Source: Candidatus Scatomonas merdigallinarum (GTDB taxonomy: Bacteria > Bacillota > Clostridia > Lachnospirales > Lachnospiraceae). From it: DNA of 64,000 nucleotides. The stretch covers positions 1-64,000 of the forward strand of contig DVKB01000032.1 in NCBI GenBank assembly GCA_018716305.1, read 5' to 3'. The position numbers and the translations under genes were made by a program. This document shows, one piece after another, positions 1-9,471 of the stretch; the stretch's first letter is position 1; every line of letters begins with the position of its first letter. The notes beneath the pieces are model-generated. The model was given only the letters and a program-made list of their open reading frames with translations, was not told the DNA's origin and ran no database searches.

Positions 1-23
1 TTGCGTCAAACCATTTGAAAAGG

Positions 24-58
24 AAAAACCCCGGAAACCGCGTAGTTCCGGGGTTTTT
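24..58 (-). terminator. Rho-independent terminator after rpsI
   Basis: A 13-bp perfect inverted repeat (AAAAACCCCGGAA / TTCCGGGGTTTTT) encloses a 9-nt loop. It is followed on the minus strand by a T run and lies just downstream of the S9 stop codon. The arms are A/T rich at both ends, so it could act in both directions. It marks the end of the rplM-rpsI transcript. Confidence 0.9.
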
Positions 59-76
59 GACCACTTTTGATAAAGT

Positions 77-469
77 TTAGCGCTTGCTGAACTGCGGAGC
101 GCGACGGGCAGCCTTGAGGCCGTACTTCTTACGCTCTTTCATTCTCGGATCACGGGTCAGATATCCGGCTGCTTTCAGGGTGGGACGATACTCAGCGTCT
201 GCCTGCAACAGGGCACGGGAAATGCCGTGACGGATCGCTCCGGCCTGGCCGGTGAAACCGCCGCCCCGCACATTTACCAGTACGTCAAATTTGTCAAGGG
301 TATCGGTTGCGTTCAGAGGCTGACGCACGATCACCTTCAGAGTCTCCAGTCCGAAGTACTCATCAATATCTCTTTTATTAATCATGATCTTGCCGGTTCC
401 CGGGGTCAGATATACTCTCGCGATAGATTTTTTTCTTCTTCCAGTTCCATAATATCTTGCAGTAGCCAA
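77..469 (-). CDS. rpsI: 30S ribosomal protein S9
   Basis: This is the full-length small-subunit protein S9 (130 aa). It starts with the family hallmark [16 protein letters not shown] and ends in the basic tail [17 protein letters not shown], which reaches into the ribosomal P site. The start codon is TTG: position 469 is preceded by AGGAGG with a 9-nt spacer, and no in-frame ATG lies near the conserved N-terminus. It lies 18 nt downstream of rplM, the usual L13-S9 pair, and is followed by a strong terminator. Confidence 0.97.
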   Translation of the reverse strand: MATARYYGTGRRKKSIARVYLTPGTGKIMINKRDIDEYFGLETLKVIVRQPLNATDTLDKFDVLVNVRGGGFTGQAGAIRHGISRALLQADAEYRPTLKAAGYLTRDPRMKERKKYGLKAARRAPQFSKR

Positions 470-487
470 TGTCTCTTACCTCCTCAT

Positions 488-916
488 TCAAAATGTTAAT
501 ACTTCCGGTTTCTGAGCCGCATGGGGATGCTCCGCGCCGGCGTATACATGAAGCTTGGTCAACATTGCTCTTCCCAGCGGTCCCTTGGGAAGCATTCCCT
601 TGACTGCCAGTTCGATAACTCTCTCCGGCTTCTTTGCCAGAAGCTCTCTGAGGGTGGACTCTTTCATTCCGCCTACATACTCGGAATGTCTGTAATAGAT
701 CTTCTGATCCAGCTTTTTGCCGGTTACTTTGATCTTCTCAGCGTTTACGACGATTACGTAATCGCCTGTATCTACATGAGGAGTAAACTCAGGTTTGTTT
801 TTACCTCTCAGAACTTTTGCCACTTCCGAAGCCAGACGTCCCAGAGTACAATCCGTGGCATCAACTACATACCATTTCTTCTCGATCTTATCCGGATTAG
901 CCATAAATGTATTCAT
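488..916 (-). CDS. rplM: 50S ribosomal protein L13
   Basis: This is large-subunit protein L13 (142 aa). Recognisable segments are [19 protein letters not shown] near residue 15, [19 protein letters not shown], and [19 protein letters not shown]. The reading frame stays open upstream to 1186, but the ATG at 916 is preferred: it follows AGGAGG by 8 nt and gives the normal family length. The upstream in-frame stretch is the transcribed leader, not protein. It is cotranscribed with rpsI. Confidence 0.96.
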   Translation of the reverse strand: MNTFMANPDKIEKKWYVVDATDCTLGRLASEVAKVLRGKNKPEFTPHVDTGDYVIVVNAEKIKVTGKKLDQKIYYRHSEYVGGMKESTLRELLAKKPERVIELAVKGMLPKGPLGRAMLTKLHVYAGAEHPHAAQKPEVLTF

Positions 917-1133
917 GGATAGAACCTCCTGTAAAAATAACAAATAATGTGAAGTTATGTCGGACCGTGAGATCCGCTTCTGCGCCTCCGCCACTGTCCG
1001 TATGGCTTCACGCGCAGTCTCAAACATCTTCACCGGGGCTTTGGCTTGGATGTTCATTCTTCGGCACACCCCTGGGTTTTCTGCATTTGGGAGATACAAA
1101 AAAACGCAGTCTGATCCTGTGCCACACTGAGAT
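917..1133 (-). promoter_or_regulatory. Long 5' leader of rplM-rpsI
   Basis: About 210 nt lie between the promoter at 1134-1162 and the rplM start. The leader holds a stem-loop near its 5' end (CTGCGTTT pairing with AAATGCAG, about 1081-1110). Firmicute rplM genes often carry an L13 autoregulatory leader, so this may be one. I cannot match it to a known consensus by eye, and that role is an inference from position. Confidence 0.45.
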
Positions 1134-1162
1134 ATTATATTATACGCTTCCGTGTGTGTCAA
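1134..1162 (-). promoter_or_regulatory. Sigma-A promoter of rplM-rpsI
   Basis: TTGACA (1157-1162), a 17-nt spacer and TATAAT (1134-1139) match the consensus at every position. The -35 box overlaps the last codons of truA, so the ribosomal pair has its own strong promoter independent of the upstream ecf-truA genes. Confidence 0.88.
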
Positions 1163-1923
1163 CCATTTTCTGCGGAATTTTCCCACTCCGGATAACGGAT
1201 CTCAAGCAGGGTCAGGCCGCAGGCCCTGGCCGTGGCTCCCGCCAGGCTCCGGTCTTTTTTTTCCAGTATTTCCAGAACCCGCTCCGGAGGGTAATCCCCC
1301 TTTCCTATCTCCATGAGAGTCCCCACAATGATCCGCACCATATTGTAGAGAAAGCCGTTTCCGGTAATGCGAAAGTGAATCATGTCTTCTTCTTTCCAGA
1401 GCTTTGTCTCATAAATCGTCCGCTCTGTATTTTCCGCGGAAAGATGAGAGGAGGCAAATCCACGGAAATCATGGGTGCCCTCCAGGTATTCTGCTCCCCG
1501 CCGCATTTTTTCCAGATCCAGGGGGCCGTACCAGAACAGGCTGTCCAGCCTTCGCAAAGGATCCGGAAAGGTTCGGTTCAGAATTTTATATTCATAGGTT
1601 TTAACGGTGCTGGTAAACCGGGGATGGAAGTCCGCGGATACCTCCTGGGACTTCTGGACCCGGATATCTTCCGGCAGATACGTATTCAGGGCGAATGCTA
1701 TCCTGGAAGCGGGCATCCGGGATTCTGTATCGAAAACCGCTACATTTCCTCTGGCGTGTACGCCGGTATCCGTGCGGCTGGCGCCGATGGTCCGGGTCTG
1801 TACACCCAGCAGTTCTGTCAGGGCCTTATTCAAAACCTCCTGCACAGTAATACCGTTGGGCTGTACCTGCCAGCCGCAGTACTGGGTGCCGTCGTAGGCA
1901 ACGGTCAGTTTGATCCGTCTCAT
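1159..1923 (-). CDS. truA: tRNA pseudouridine(38-40) synthase TruA
   Basis: This protein converts U38-U40 of tRNA anticodon arms to pseudouridine. It has 254 aa. The catalytic aspartate is D52 in [16 protein letters not shown], and the N-terminal [17 protein letters not shown] is typical. The ATG at 1923 follows AGGAGG by 6 nt; the reading frame is open further upstream but overlaps ecfT. The gene follows the ECF transporter genes, the usual Firmicute order. Confidence 0.94.
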   Translation of the reverse strand: MRRIKLTVAYDGTQYCGWQVQPNGITVQEVLNKALTELLGVQTRTIGASRTDTGVHARGNVAVFDTESRMPASRIAFALNTYLPEDIRVQKSQEVSADFHPRFTSTVKTYEYKILNRTFPDPLRRLDSLFWYGPLDLEKMRRGAEYLEGTHDFRGFASSHLSAENTERTIYETKLWKEEDMIHFRITGNGFLYNMVRIIVGTLMEIGKGDYPPERVLEILEKKDRSLAGATARACGLTLLEIRYPEWENSAENG

Positions 1924-1933
1924 AAGCCGCCTC

Positions 1934-2737
1934 CTACCATCCCAGCAAAACCCGCAGCAGAATAGCCGCCGCCAGATACAGGCCCAAAATAAAATAGGCA
2001 ATACCGTCCCGTCTCTGATAGCGGAGCGGCTTCATCTGAGTTCTGCCCTCTCCTCCGTGATAGCATCTGGCCTCCATGGCCAGAGCCAGGTCGTTGGCAC
2101 GGCGGAAGGCGGACACAAACAGCGGTACCAGCAGAGGCACCATAGCTTTTACCTTTTTAATGAGATTTCCGCTCTCAAAATCGGCTCCTCTGGCCATCTG
2201 GGCCTTCATGATCTTGTCTGTCTCCTCCAGCAGAATCGGAATAAATCGCAGGGCAATGGACATCATCATGGCGATCTCGTGAACCGGCACACGGATTTTT
2301 TTCAGGGGCCGCATCAGTTTTTCCAGCGCGTCCGTCAGCTTGGTAGGAGTGGTGGTCAGAGTCATCAGAGATGCGCCCAGAATCAGAAAAATCAGGCGGA
2401 TCCCCATCTTTCCCGCCAAAATCAGGCCTTCCTCAGTTACCCGCAGGATCCCGAACTGCCACAGCACCTCCCCCGGGGTCAGCAGTACGTTAAACAGCAT
2501 GGTAATGATCAGCAGGACCACTATAGCTTTCAGTCCTCTGACCATAAAGGAAAGCGGCACCTTTGACAGCAGGATCATGGCGATCAGAAAGGCGGATCCC
2601 AGAATATATCCCCAGTTATCAAAAATAAACAGGGATACAATATACACAATGGTGCCTATAAATTTTACTCTCGGGTCCAGTCTGTGCAGAACGGATTCCG
2701 CGGGATAGTACTGGCCTATTGTAATATCTCTTATCAT
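1934..2737 (-). CDS. ecfT: ECF transporter transmembrane protein EcfT
   Basis: This is the membrane scaffold of an energy-coupling-factor vitamin/metal importer (267 aa). Several hydrophobic segments are visible (about residues 25-65, 85-130 and 240-265). The coupling-helix motif reads MARGADF; the second one reads MEARCY rather than the usual A-R-G. It couples the two ATPases encoded upstream to exchangeable S components. No S component lies in this window, which fits the group-II (shared) ECF type. Confidence 0.93.
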   Translation of the reverse strand: MIRDITIGQYYPAESVLHRLDPRVKFIGTIVYIVSLFIFDNWGYILGSAFLIAMILLSKVPLSFMVRGLKAIVVLLIITMLFNVLLTPGEVLWQFGILRVTEEGLILAGKMGIRLIFLILGASLMTLTTTPTKLTDALEKLMRPLKKIRVPVHEIAMMMSIALRFIPILLEETDKIMKAQMARGADFESGNLIKKVKAMVPLLVPLFVSAFRRANDLALAMEARCYHGGEGRTQMKPLRYQRRDGIAYFILGLYLAAAILLRVLLGW

Positions 2738-2749
2738 CTTTTCTCTGTC

Positions 2750-3598
2750 CTATCTGCCCAGCGCCTTCAGGATGGAGTCTCTGGCCTCTTCCACCGTCAT
2801 GGCAGTTACATCCACATTCAGTCCCCTCTCCGCGAGAGCATGCATGATATACGTCATCTGAGGCGCCGCAAGTCCGATTTTTTCCAGTTCCTTGTAATGG
2901 GAGAACACTTCCCTGGGAGTTCCGTCATATTTTTTCTGTCCCCGGGACATGACAATGAGCCGTTCTACATATCTTGCCACATCTTCCATACTGTGTGACA
3001 CCAGAATGACTGTGATCCCCCGGGTGTCGTGAAGATATCTCACCCGGTCCAGAATTTCATCCCGGCCTTTGGGATCCAGCCCGGCCGTGGGCTCGTCCAG
3101 TACAATCACATCCGGATTCATAGCCAGCACGCCGGCAATAGCTACCCTTCGCTTCTGTCCTCCCGACAGATCGAAGGGAGATTTCTCATACAGTTCTTCG
3201 GGAATTTCCACCTGGGTCAAAGCCTCTTTCGCCCTCTCCCGGCATTCATCCGGGGTCAGCCCCTGGTTTTTAGGCCCGAAGCACACATCTCCTATCACGG
3301 TGGTTTCAAACAGCTGATGCTCCGGATACTGAAAAACCAGTCCCACATGAAAGCGCAGATTCCGCAGAGAATATCCCTCCTGCCAGATATCTTCCCCGTT
3401 GTAAAGAACCCGGCCGGAAGTGGGCTGCATCAGGCCGTTAAAATGCTGAATCAGCGTAGATTTTCCGCTGCCTGTATGGCCGATGATCCCCACAAACTGT
3501 CCCTGAGGGATTTCCAGGGATACATGATCCAGAGCATGCATCTCATAGGCAGTTCCCGGGCTGTAAGTATAGGTAACATCTTCTAATTGAATCGACAT
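2750..3598 (-). CDS. ecfA2: ECF transporter ATPase EcfA2
   Basis: This is one of the two ATP-binding subunits of the ECF module (282 aa). It shows Walker A GHTGSGKST near residue 40, the signature LSGGQKRRVAIAGVLAMNP, Walker B VIVLDEP and switch histidine VSHSMED. Its start overlaps the end of ecfA1 by 16 nt, so the two are probably translationally coupled. It precedes ecfT by 12 nt. Confidence 0.94.
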   Translation of the reverse strand: MSIQLEDVTYTYSPGTAYEMHALDHVSLEIPQGQFVGIIGHTGSGKSTLIQHFNGLMQPTSGRVLYNGEDIWQEGYSLRNLRFHVGLVFQYPEHQLFETTVIGDVCFGPKNQGLTPDECRERAKEALTQVEIPEELYEKSPFDLSGGQKRRVAIAGVLAMNPDVIVLDEPTAGLDPKGRDEILDRVRYLHDTRGITVILVSHSMEDVARYVERLIVMSRGQKKYDGTPREVFSHYKELEKIGLAAPQMTYIMHALAERGLNVDVTAMTVEEARDSILKALGR

Positions 3599-4434
3599 AT
3601 CTCATCCACCAGTTCTTCTATCGTAAGGATGCCTTCCGGAATGGGAAGGCCTTTCTTTCTCAGTTCGTAGGCCAGCAGAGTTACCTGCGGTACATCCAGC
3701 CGCAGTTCCTTCAGCTTCTCCACCCGGGAAAAAATCTCCCGGGGAGTTCCCTGCATCACAAGCCGTCCCTCGTCCATGACAAATACTTTGTCGGAGTAGA
3801 TGACTTCTTCCATGTAGTGGGTAATGAGGATCACCGTGACGCCCTCCGCCTGGTTCAGTTCCCTTACTGCCTTCAGCACTTCTTTGCGGCCGTTGGGATC
3901 CAGCATAGCAGTGGGTTCATCCAAAATAATACACTTGGGTTTCATGGCCATCACCCCCGCGATGGCTACCCGCTGTTTCTGGCCTCCGGACAGCTTATTG
4001 GGAGATTGTTTCCGGTAGGCCACCATCCCCGTAGCCTGCAGGCTTTCATCTACTCTTCTCCAGATTTCATCCGTAGGCACACCCAGATTCTCCGGGCCGA
4101 ACCCCACGTCCTCCTCCACCACAGTGGCGATGATCTGATTGTCCGGATTCTGGAACACCATGCCGGCTTCCTGGCGGATCTTCCAGATATCATCGCTCTG
4201 TGCCGTGTCCATATGATCCACCCACATGGTTCCCTCCGTGGGGACCAGCAAAGCGTTCATATGCTTGGCCAGGGTAGATTTCCCGCTGCCGTTGTGGCCC
4301 AGCACAGTAATAAACTGCCCCGCCTGGATATCCAGATCCACATCCTCTACCGCATGAACAATCTCCGGATCTTTTCCTTCTTCTTCATATTCGTAATAGT
4401 CATATCCCAGCTTCCTGGCTTTGATAATGCCCAT
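3583..4434 (-). CDS. ecfA1: ECF transporter ATPase EcfA1
   Basis: This is the second ECF ATPase (283 aa). Walker A is GHNGSGKST, the signature is LSGGQKQRVAIAGVMAM, Walker B is CIILDEP and the switch histidine lies in ITHYMEE. It pairs with EcfA2 and sits on EcfT. Its start codon abuts the stop of ysxC (4435), so it is read from the upstream protease/GTPase transcript. Confidence 0.94.
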   Translation of the reverse strand: MGIIKARKLGYDYYEYEEEGKDPEIVHAVEDVDLDIQAGQFITVLGHNGSGKSTLAKHMNALLVPTEGTMWVDHMDTAQSDDIWKIRQEAGMVFQNPDNQIIATVVEEDVGFGPENLGVPTDEIWRRVDESLQATGMVAYRKQSPNKLSGGQKQRVAIAGVMAMKPKCIILDEPTAMLDPNGRKEVLKAVRELNQAEGVTVILITHYMEEVIYSDKVFVMDEGRLVMQGTPREIFSRVEKLKELRLDVPQVTLLAYELRKKGLPIPEGILTIEELVDEICRFN

Positions 4435-5028
4435 CTATTCTTCTTCCTCCATGAGTCCCCGGATCAGTTCCCAGATCTCCTCCCGGCCCTGCTTGGTGGC
4501 TGCGGAGAAGGGAATCATAACCGTATCCTTCTCTGCCTCCAGGGTCTCCCGGATCAGCTTCAGCTGCTTCTGGATCTGGCTTCTCTTGATCTTGTCCAGC
4601 TTGGTGGCAATAATCACCGGCCGGTAGCCCTGCTCCAGAATCCAGTGGTACATCATCCGGTCGTTGGCGGAGGGAGCATGGCGGATGTCAATGAGCAGGA
4701 ACACACATTTCAGATTCTGAGAGGTGTGCAGGTAGCGCTCGATCATCTTTCCCCACTGAGCCTTGATCTCCTCCGGCGCGGCGGCGTATCCGTACCCCGG
4801 CAGATCCACCAGGTACAGTTCCTCATTGACCCGGTAGAAATTAATGGTTCTGGTCTTTCCCGGCTGAGAGCTGGTGCGGGCCAGGGCCTTCCGGTTTACC
4901 AGGCCGTTAATGAGTGAAGATTTTCCCACGTTGGATTTTCCCGCGAAAGCCACTTCCGGTCTTCCTGTGTCCGGAAGTCTGCTGGTAACGCCGCACACAA
5001 TATCCAGGGATACCTGTCTGATAACCAT
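4435..5028 (-). CDS. ysxC: Ribosome biogenesis GTP-binding protein YsxC/EngB
   Basis: This small TrmE-Era-EngA-EngB-Septin GTPase is needed for late 50S assembly. It has 197 aa with G1 GKSNVGKSSL, G2 around SSQPGKTRTINFY, G3 DLPGYGY, G4 TKLDK and a final FSAATKQGREE. The ATG at 5028 follows AGGAGG and matches the family N-terminus; an earlier in-frame ATG at 5064 lacks a good ribosome binding site. It lies downstream of lon, as in many Firmicutes. Confidence 0.93.
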   Translation of the reverse strand: MVIRQVSLDIVCGVTSRLPDTGRPEVAFAGKSNVGKSSLINGLVNRKALARTSSQPGKTRTINFYRVNEELYLVDLPGYGYAAAPEEIKAQWGKMIERYLHTSQNLKCVFLLIDIRHAPSANDRMMYHWILEQGYRPVIIATKLDKIKRSQIQKQLKLIRETLEAEKDTVMIPFSAATKQGREEIWELIRGLMEEEE

Positions 5029-5073
5029 GTCTGCCTCCTGTCCGTTTCCCCGGACCGTCTTCAAAACGGCCGG

Positions 5074-7413
5074 TTATTTCTCTGCCGGCTCCTCCCTGGG
5101 AACCAGCGCTGTTTTCAGCACCTCTTCCATACTTTCCGCAAAAAGAATTTCCAGACCCTCTGTGATCTCCTGATCCATCTCCTGCACATCCGGTTTATTT
5201 TTTCCGGGAACCAGTACAGTTTTAATCCCGGCTTTTTTTGCGGCCAGCAGCTTTTCTTTCAGGCCGCCGATGGGCAGAATCCTGCCTCTCAGAGTGATCT
5301 CGCCGGTCATGGCCACATCTGCCCGGACCGGAACTTTGGTAATCGCGGAAATCATAGCGGTAGCCATGGTAATTCCCGCGGAAGGTCCGTCCTTGGGTAC
5401 GGCTCCCTCCGGGATATGTATGTGAATGTCATGTTTTTTGAAAAACTCTTCCTTAATCCCGTATTTCTTGGCCACGGAGCGGATGTAGCTGATTCCAGCC
5501 TCCGCGGACTCTTTCATGACATCTCCCAGCTGTCCGGTAAGCTTGAACCCTCCTCTGCCCGGCATAATATTGACCTCGATCTGCAGCGTATCGCCGCCTA
5601 CGCTGGTCCAGGCCAGTCCCCGGACAATTCCCACCTCCGGCTGGGGATTCTTCATCTGGAAGTTGTATCGCTTCCTTCCCAGATATTCTTCCAGATTTTT
5701 CTGGGTTACATTCACCTTTTCCTCATGCTGCTCCAGAATCTTCAGAGCGGCTCTCCGGCAGATCTGCCCGATCTTCCGCTCCAGGCTTCGGACCCCTGCC
5801 TCTTTGGTATATCCGCTGATAATTTCTCCCAATGCCTTGTCAGAAATAGTCAGCTGCTCCGGCTTCAGGCCGTTAGCCTTCAGCTGCTTGGGGACCAGAT
5901 GCTCCTTGGCGATGTGCATTTTCTCATTTTCTGTGTAGCTGCTGATCTCGATGAGTTCCATCCGATCCAGCAGCGGTCTGGGAATGGTCTGCACGTCGTT
6001 GGCGGTGGCGATAAACAGCACCTCGGACAGGTCAATGGGAAGCTCCACGTAATGGTCGGTAAATTTATTATTCTGTTCAGAATCCAGCACTTCCAGAAGG
6101 GCGGAAGCCGTATCTCCCTTATAATCACTGCTGACCTTGTCGATCTCGTCCAGCAGCATCAGAGGATTCTTGACTCCCGCCTGGCGGAGGCTCTGGGCGA
6201 TCCGGCCGGGCATGGCTCCCACATAGGTCCGCCTGTGTCCCCGGATCTCTGCCTCATCCCGAACGCCGCCCAGGCAAATGCGGATATATTTTTTATTCAG
6301 TGCTTTTGCCACAGAGCGCGCAATGGATGTCTTTCCGGTTCCCGGAGGGCCTACCAGACAGAGAATGGGACTGTCTCCCTTTTTGGTCAGAGTCCTTACT
6401 GCCAGATACTCCAGAATCCGCTCTTTTACCTTTTCCAGTCCGTAATGATCTGCCTCCAGAATCCTTCTGGCTTTGGAAAGATCTTTATTGTCCCGGGACA
6501 TCTTATCCCATGGAAGCCCCAGCAGCACCTCCAGATAACCCCGGATCACTCCGCTCTCGGAAGGGTTATTGGAAGCATTCTGCAGCCTGCGGATCTCCTC
6601 CCGGATCTTCTCCTTTACCTCTTTGGAAGCCTGCAGTTTCTCTGTTTTAGCCTTAAACTCCTGGATCTCTGTCTGGGAATTGTCCTCTCCCAGCTCTTCA
6701 CGGATCAGTTTCAGCTGTTCCCGCAGAATATATTCTTTCTGATTTTTATCTATTCTGGCTTTGATCTGATTTTGGAGTTCCTCCCGGATTTTCAAAATCT
6801 CCACTTCATTGCCCAGGATCACGCTTAAGGTCTCGCACCGCTCCCGGATTTCCAGGGCGTCCAGGACTTTCTGGCGCTGCTCGCAGGTCATGGGAAGATT
6901 AATGGCGATCTGATCCGCCAGCTTTTCCACATCGCTGATCTCCAGAATCTGCATCATCAGCTCCCGGCTGATCTTCTGGCTTTCCTGGCAGTAGAGAGCG
7001 AATACCTCTTTCAGATTTCTGCTTATGGCTTCCGCCTCGTTGTCCGTCAGGGGCTGTCCGGAATCGTTCTCACAGAGCGCCACCTCCGCCTCCAGAAAAT
7101 CTGTTCTCGGTTCAAAACTTACCAGCTCTCCCCGCTCCTGTCCCTCTACCAGGACTCTCAGAACTCCTTTAGGAAGTTTTACCACCTGTTTGACCACCGC
7201 GATGGTTCCCACTTTGTACACATCTTCCAGGCCGGGCTCTTCTTTCTCCGGATCCTTCTGGGTCACCAGAAAGATTTTTTGGTCATGGAGCATGGCTTCT
7301 TCCACCGCCCGGACAGATCTGACCCGGCTGATGTCAAAATGCACGATCATATCCGGCAGAATGGCAGTGCCCCGCAAAGCTACGGCGGGAAGCAAAACAA
7401 TCAGGTCACTCAT
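5074..7413 (-). CDS. lon: ATP-dependent protease Lon
   Basis: This is the cytosolic AAA+ serine protease that removes damaged and regulatory proteins. It has 779 aa: an N-terminal substrate domain, a coiled coil, the AAA+ module with GPPGTGKTS near residue 360, and a C-terminal protease domain. The Ser-Lys dyad is in [12 protein letters not shown] and [14 protein letters not shown]. The ATG at 7413 follows GAGGAG; the frame extends upstream into clpX but that part is not Lon-like. It lies 13 nt after clpX. Confidence 0.96.
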   Translation of the reverse strand: MSDLIVLLPAVALRGTAILPDMIVHFDISRVRSVRAVEEAMLHDQKIFLVTQKDPEKEEPGLEDVYKVGTIAVVKQVVKLPKGVLRVLVEGQERGELVSFEPRTDFLEAEVALCENDSGQPLTDNEAEAISRNLKEVFALYCQESQKISRELMMQILEISDVEKLADQIAINLPMTCEQRQKVLDALEIRERCETLSVILGNEVEILKIREELQNQIKARIDKNQKEYILREQLKLIREELGEDNSQTEIQEFKAKTEKLQASKEVKEKIREEIRRLQNASNNPSESGVIRGYLEVLLGLPWDKMSRDNKDLSKARRILEADHYGLEKVKERILEYLAVRTLTKKGDSPILCLVGPPGTGKTSIARSVAKALNKKYIRICLGGVRDEAEIRGHRRTYVGAMPGRIAQSLRQAGVKNPLMLLDEIDKVSSDYKGDTASALLEVLDSEQNNKFTDHYVELPIDLSEVLFIATANDVQTIPRPLLDRMELIEISSYTENEKMHIAKEHLVPKQLKANGLKPEQLTISDKALGEIISGYTKEAGVRSLERKIGQICRRAALKILEQHEEKVNVTQKNLEEYLGRKRYNFQMKNPQPEVGIVRGLAWTSVGGDTLQIEVNIMPGRGGFKLTGQLGDVMKESAEAGISYIRSVAKKYGIKEEFFKKHDIHIHIPEGAVPKDGPSAGITMATAMISAITKVPVRADVAMTGEITLRGRILPIGGLKEKLLAAKKAGIKTVLVPGKNKPDVQEMDQEITEGLEILFAESMEEVLKTALVPREEPAEK

Positions 7414-7426
7414 GTATTCTCTCTCC

Positions 7427-8725
7427 TCACGCGGTCTCCGGCCGGCCGGCTCTGCTGGCCCTGGTTCTGGCTCTTCTGGGAATGGGAGCCGGATCCCCAT
7501 GCACCAGCACAGGCGGTTCTTTGCCTTCCACCGCTTCCTTTGTAATATGGCACTCTTTAATGGTACTGTCAGACGGGGATTCAAACATAACGTCCATCAT
7601 GGATTTTTCCATGATCGCCCGCAGACCTCTGGCCCCCGTCTTTCTGGCCAGAGATTCTCTGGCGATCTCCCGCAGAGCGTCATCGTCAAAGCTTAGGTTT
7701 ACGCCGTCCAGTTCAAAAATCTTCTTGTACTGCTTCACCAGAGAGTTTTTTGGCTCCTTCAGAATCCGGATCAGCGCCTCCTCGTCCAGGGCATCCAGGG
7801 ATACCACCACCGGCACACGGCCGATAAACTCCGGAATCATGCCGAATTTGATAAAATCCTCCGGCATAACCTGGCGGAGCAGTTCGCCTACGTTCTGATC
7901 TTTCTGGTGCCCCAGATCCGCGTTGAATCCGATGGATTTTGTATCCTTGCGGGTTTCAATGATCTTATCCAGCCCTTCAAAGGCTCCTCCGCAGATAAAA
8001 AGAATATTGGTGGTATTGATCTGCAGAAATTCCTGGTGGGGATGCTTCCTGCCTCCCTGAGGCGGCACGCTGGCCACGGTCCCTTCCAGGATCTTCAGAA
8101 GAGCCTGCTGCACGCCCTCCCCGGAAACATCCCGGGTAATAGAGGCGTTCTCCGACTTGCGGGTAATCTTATCAATCTCATCGATATAGATGATTCCGTG
8201 TTCCGCCCGCTCCATATCGTAATCTGCCGCCTGGATCAGCTTCAGCAGAATATTTTCCACATCTTCTCCCACGTAACCGGCCTCAGTCAGAGCGGTAGCG
8301 TCGGCAATGGCGAAAGGTACATTCAGAAGCTTTGCCAGGGTCTGGGCCAGCAGAGTTTTTCCTGAGCCGGTAGGACCCAGCATCAGGATATTGCTTTTCT
8401 GCAGTTCCACCTCCGAGGTGTCCCCGGCCAGCACTCTTTTGTAGTGATTGTAGACCGCCACAGAAAGCACTTTCTTGGCCTCGTCCTGCCCAATCACATA
8501 CTCGTCCAGAAACTCTTTGATCTCCCTGGGTTTCATGAGATTGATCTCTCCGTCGGCCTCCTGGACTTCATCCGCAAATTCCTCTTCCATGATCTCTGAA
8601 CAGATGCTTACGCATTCATCGCAGATGTAGACCCCATCGGGCCCGGCGATCAGCTTTCTTACCTGATCCTCCGTCTTTCCGCAGAAAGAACATTTAATTC
8701 TGGGCTCGCTGCCTTTTATTGCCAT
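7427..8725 (-). CDS. clpX: ATP-dependent Clp protease ATP-binding subunit ClpX
   Basis: This is the unfoldase partner of ClpP (432 aa). A zinc-binding N-domain has Cys 12, 15, 35 and 38. The AAA+ domain has Walker A GPTGSGKT (117-124), Walker [11 protein letters not shown] and the ClpP-contact IGF loop ([10 protein letters not shown]). The ATG at 8725 gives the family N-terminus, although the purine stretch upstream is a weak ribosome binding site. The tail is short and Arg/Ala rich. Confidence 0.95.
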   Translation of the reverse strand: MAIKGSEPRIKCSFCGKTEDQVRKLIAGPDGVYICDECVSICSEIMEEEFADEVQEADGEINLMKPREIKEFLDEYVIGQDEAKKVLSVAVYNHYKRVLAGDTSEVELQKSNILMLGPTGSGKTLLAQTLAKLLNVPFAIADATALTEAGYVGEDVENILLKLIQAADYDMERAEHGIIYIDEIDKITRKSENASITRDVSGEGVQQALLKILEGTVASVPPQGGRKHPHQEFLQINTTNILFICGGAFEGLDKIIETRKDTKSIGFNADLGHQKDQNVGELLRQVMPEDFIKFGMIPEFIGRVPVVVSLDALDEEALIRILKEPKNSLVKQYKKIFELDGVNLSFDDDALREIARESLARKTGARGLRAIMEKSMMDVMFESPSDSTIKECHITKEAVEGKEPPVLVHGDPAPIPRRARTRASRAGRPETA

Positions 8726-8789
8726 TTCTATCTCAATTCCTTTCTCAATTTCTAACTTCCGGGATCTTTTTTCCTGATCCCGCACTGGC

Positions 8790-8843
8790 AAAAAGGTGTC
8801 TCAAAAGCAAAGTCATTTCTTCTTTGTGCTTTTGAAACACCTT
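8790..8843 (-). terminator. Terminator between clpP and clpX
   Basis: A long inverted repeat (AAGGTGTTTCAAAAGCA... against ...TGCTTTTGAGACACCTT, with small mismatches) is followed by five T on the minus strand. It lies between the clpP stop and clpX, so tig-clpP can be terminated apart from clpX-lon, or read-through can be partial. Confidence 0.8.
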
Positions 8844-8853
8844 CATCCGCCGG

Positions 8854-9435
8854 TTACCGTTTCGTGATTACATTGTCGATCAGACCATATGCCTTTGCTT
8901 CTTCCGCAGACATATAGTTATCTCTCTCTGTATCAATCTCGATTCTTTCCAGAGGCTGCCCTGTGTTGGCCGCCAGGATCTCATTCAGCTTTTTCTTTGT
9001 GCGCAGAATATGTTCCGCCACGATCTTGATCTCCGTGGCCTGTCCCTGGGCGCCGCCGGAAGGCTGATGGATCATGATTTCCGCATTGGGCAGAGCCATT
9101 CTCTTGCCCTTGGCGCCGCCGGAGAGAAGAAACGCTCCCATACTGGCCGCCATGCCGATGCAGATCGTGGAAACATCACATTTGATATACTGCATGGTAT
9201 CATAGATAGCCATGCCTGCCGTGACAGATCCTCCCGGGCTGTTGATATACAGATGAATATCCTTTCCGGGATCTTCTGACTCCAGAAACAGAAGCTGCGC
9301 CACGATCAGACTGGCGGAGACATCGTTGACCTCCTCACCCAGAAAAATGATCCTGTCCTTTAAAAGCCGGGAATAAATATCGTAGCTTCTCTCCCCCCGG
9401 CTGGTCTGCTCAATGACGTAAGGTACTAAACTCAT
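8854..9435 (-). CDS. clpP: ATP-dependent Clp protease proteolytic subunit ClpP
   Basis: This is the barrel-forming serine protease (193 aa). The catalytic triad is Ser98 (GMAASMGA), His123 (MIHQPSGG) and Asp172. The N-terminus [20 protein letters not shown] is canonical. It works with ClpX (and ClpC/ClpA type partners) in protein quality control. It lies 36 nt after tig. Confidence 0.96.
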   Translation of the reverse strand: MSLVPYVIEQTSRGERSYDIYSRLLKDRIIFLGEEVNDVSASLIVAQLLFLESEDPGKDIHLYINSPGGSVTAGMAIYDTMQYIKCDVSTICIGMAASMGAFLLSGGAKGKRMALPNAEIMIHQPSGGAQGQATEIKIVAEHILRTKKKLNEILAANTGQPLERIEIDTERDNYMSAEEAKAYGLIDNVITKR

Positions 9436-9471
9436 TGCACGGCCTCCCTTTCCATATGTCGCAGCTGAGGA

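Noticed and set aside
917-1186. N-terminal extension of L13 by about 90 residues
   Set aside because: The frame is open, but the extension lies across the promoter and leader, and the ATG at 916 has the proper ribosome binding site and family start.
1404-2708. Plus-strand ORFs opposite truA and ecfT
   Set aside because: They are antisense shadows of strongly conserved genes, with no ribosome binding site or recognisable domain.
7414-7584. N-terminal extension of Lon into clpX
   Set aside because: The extra 57 residues are the shadow of the ClpX tail and do not resemble the Lon N-domain.
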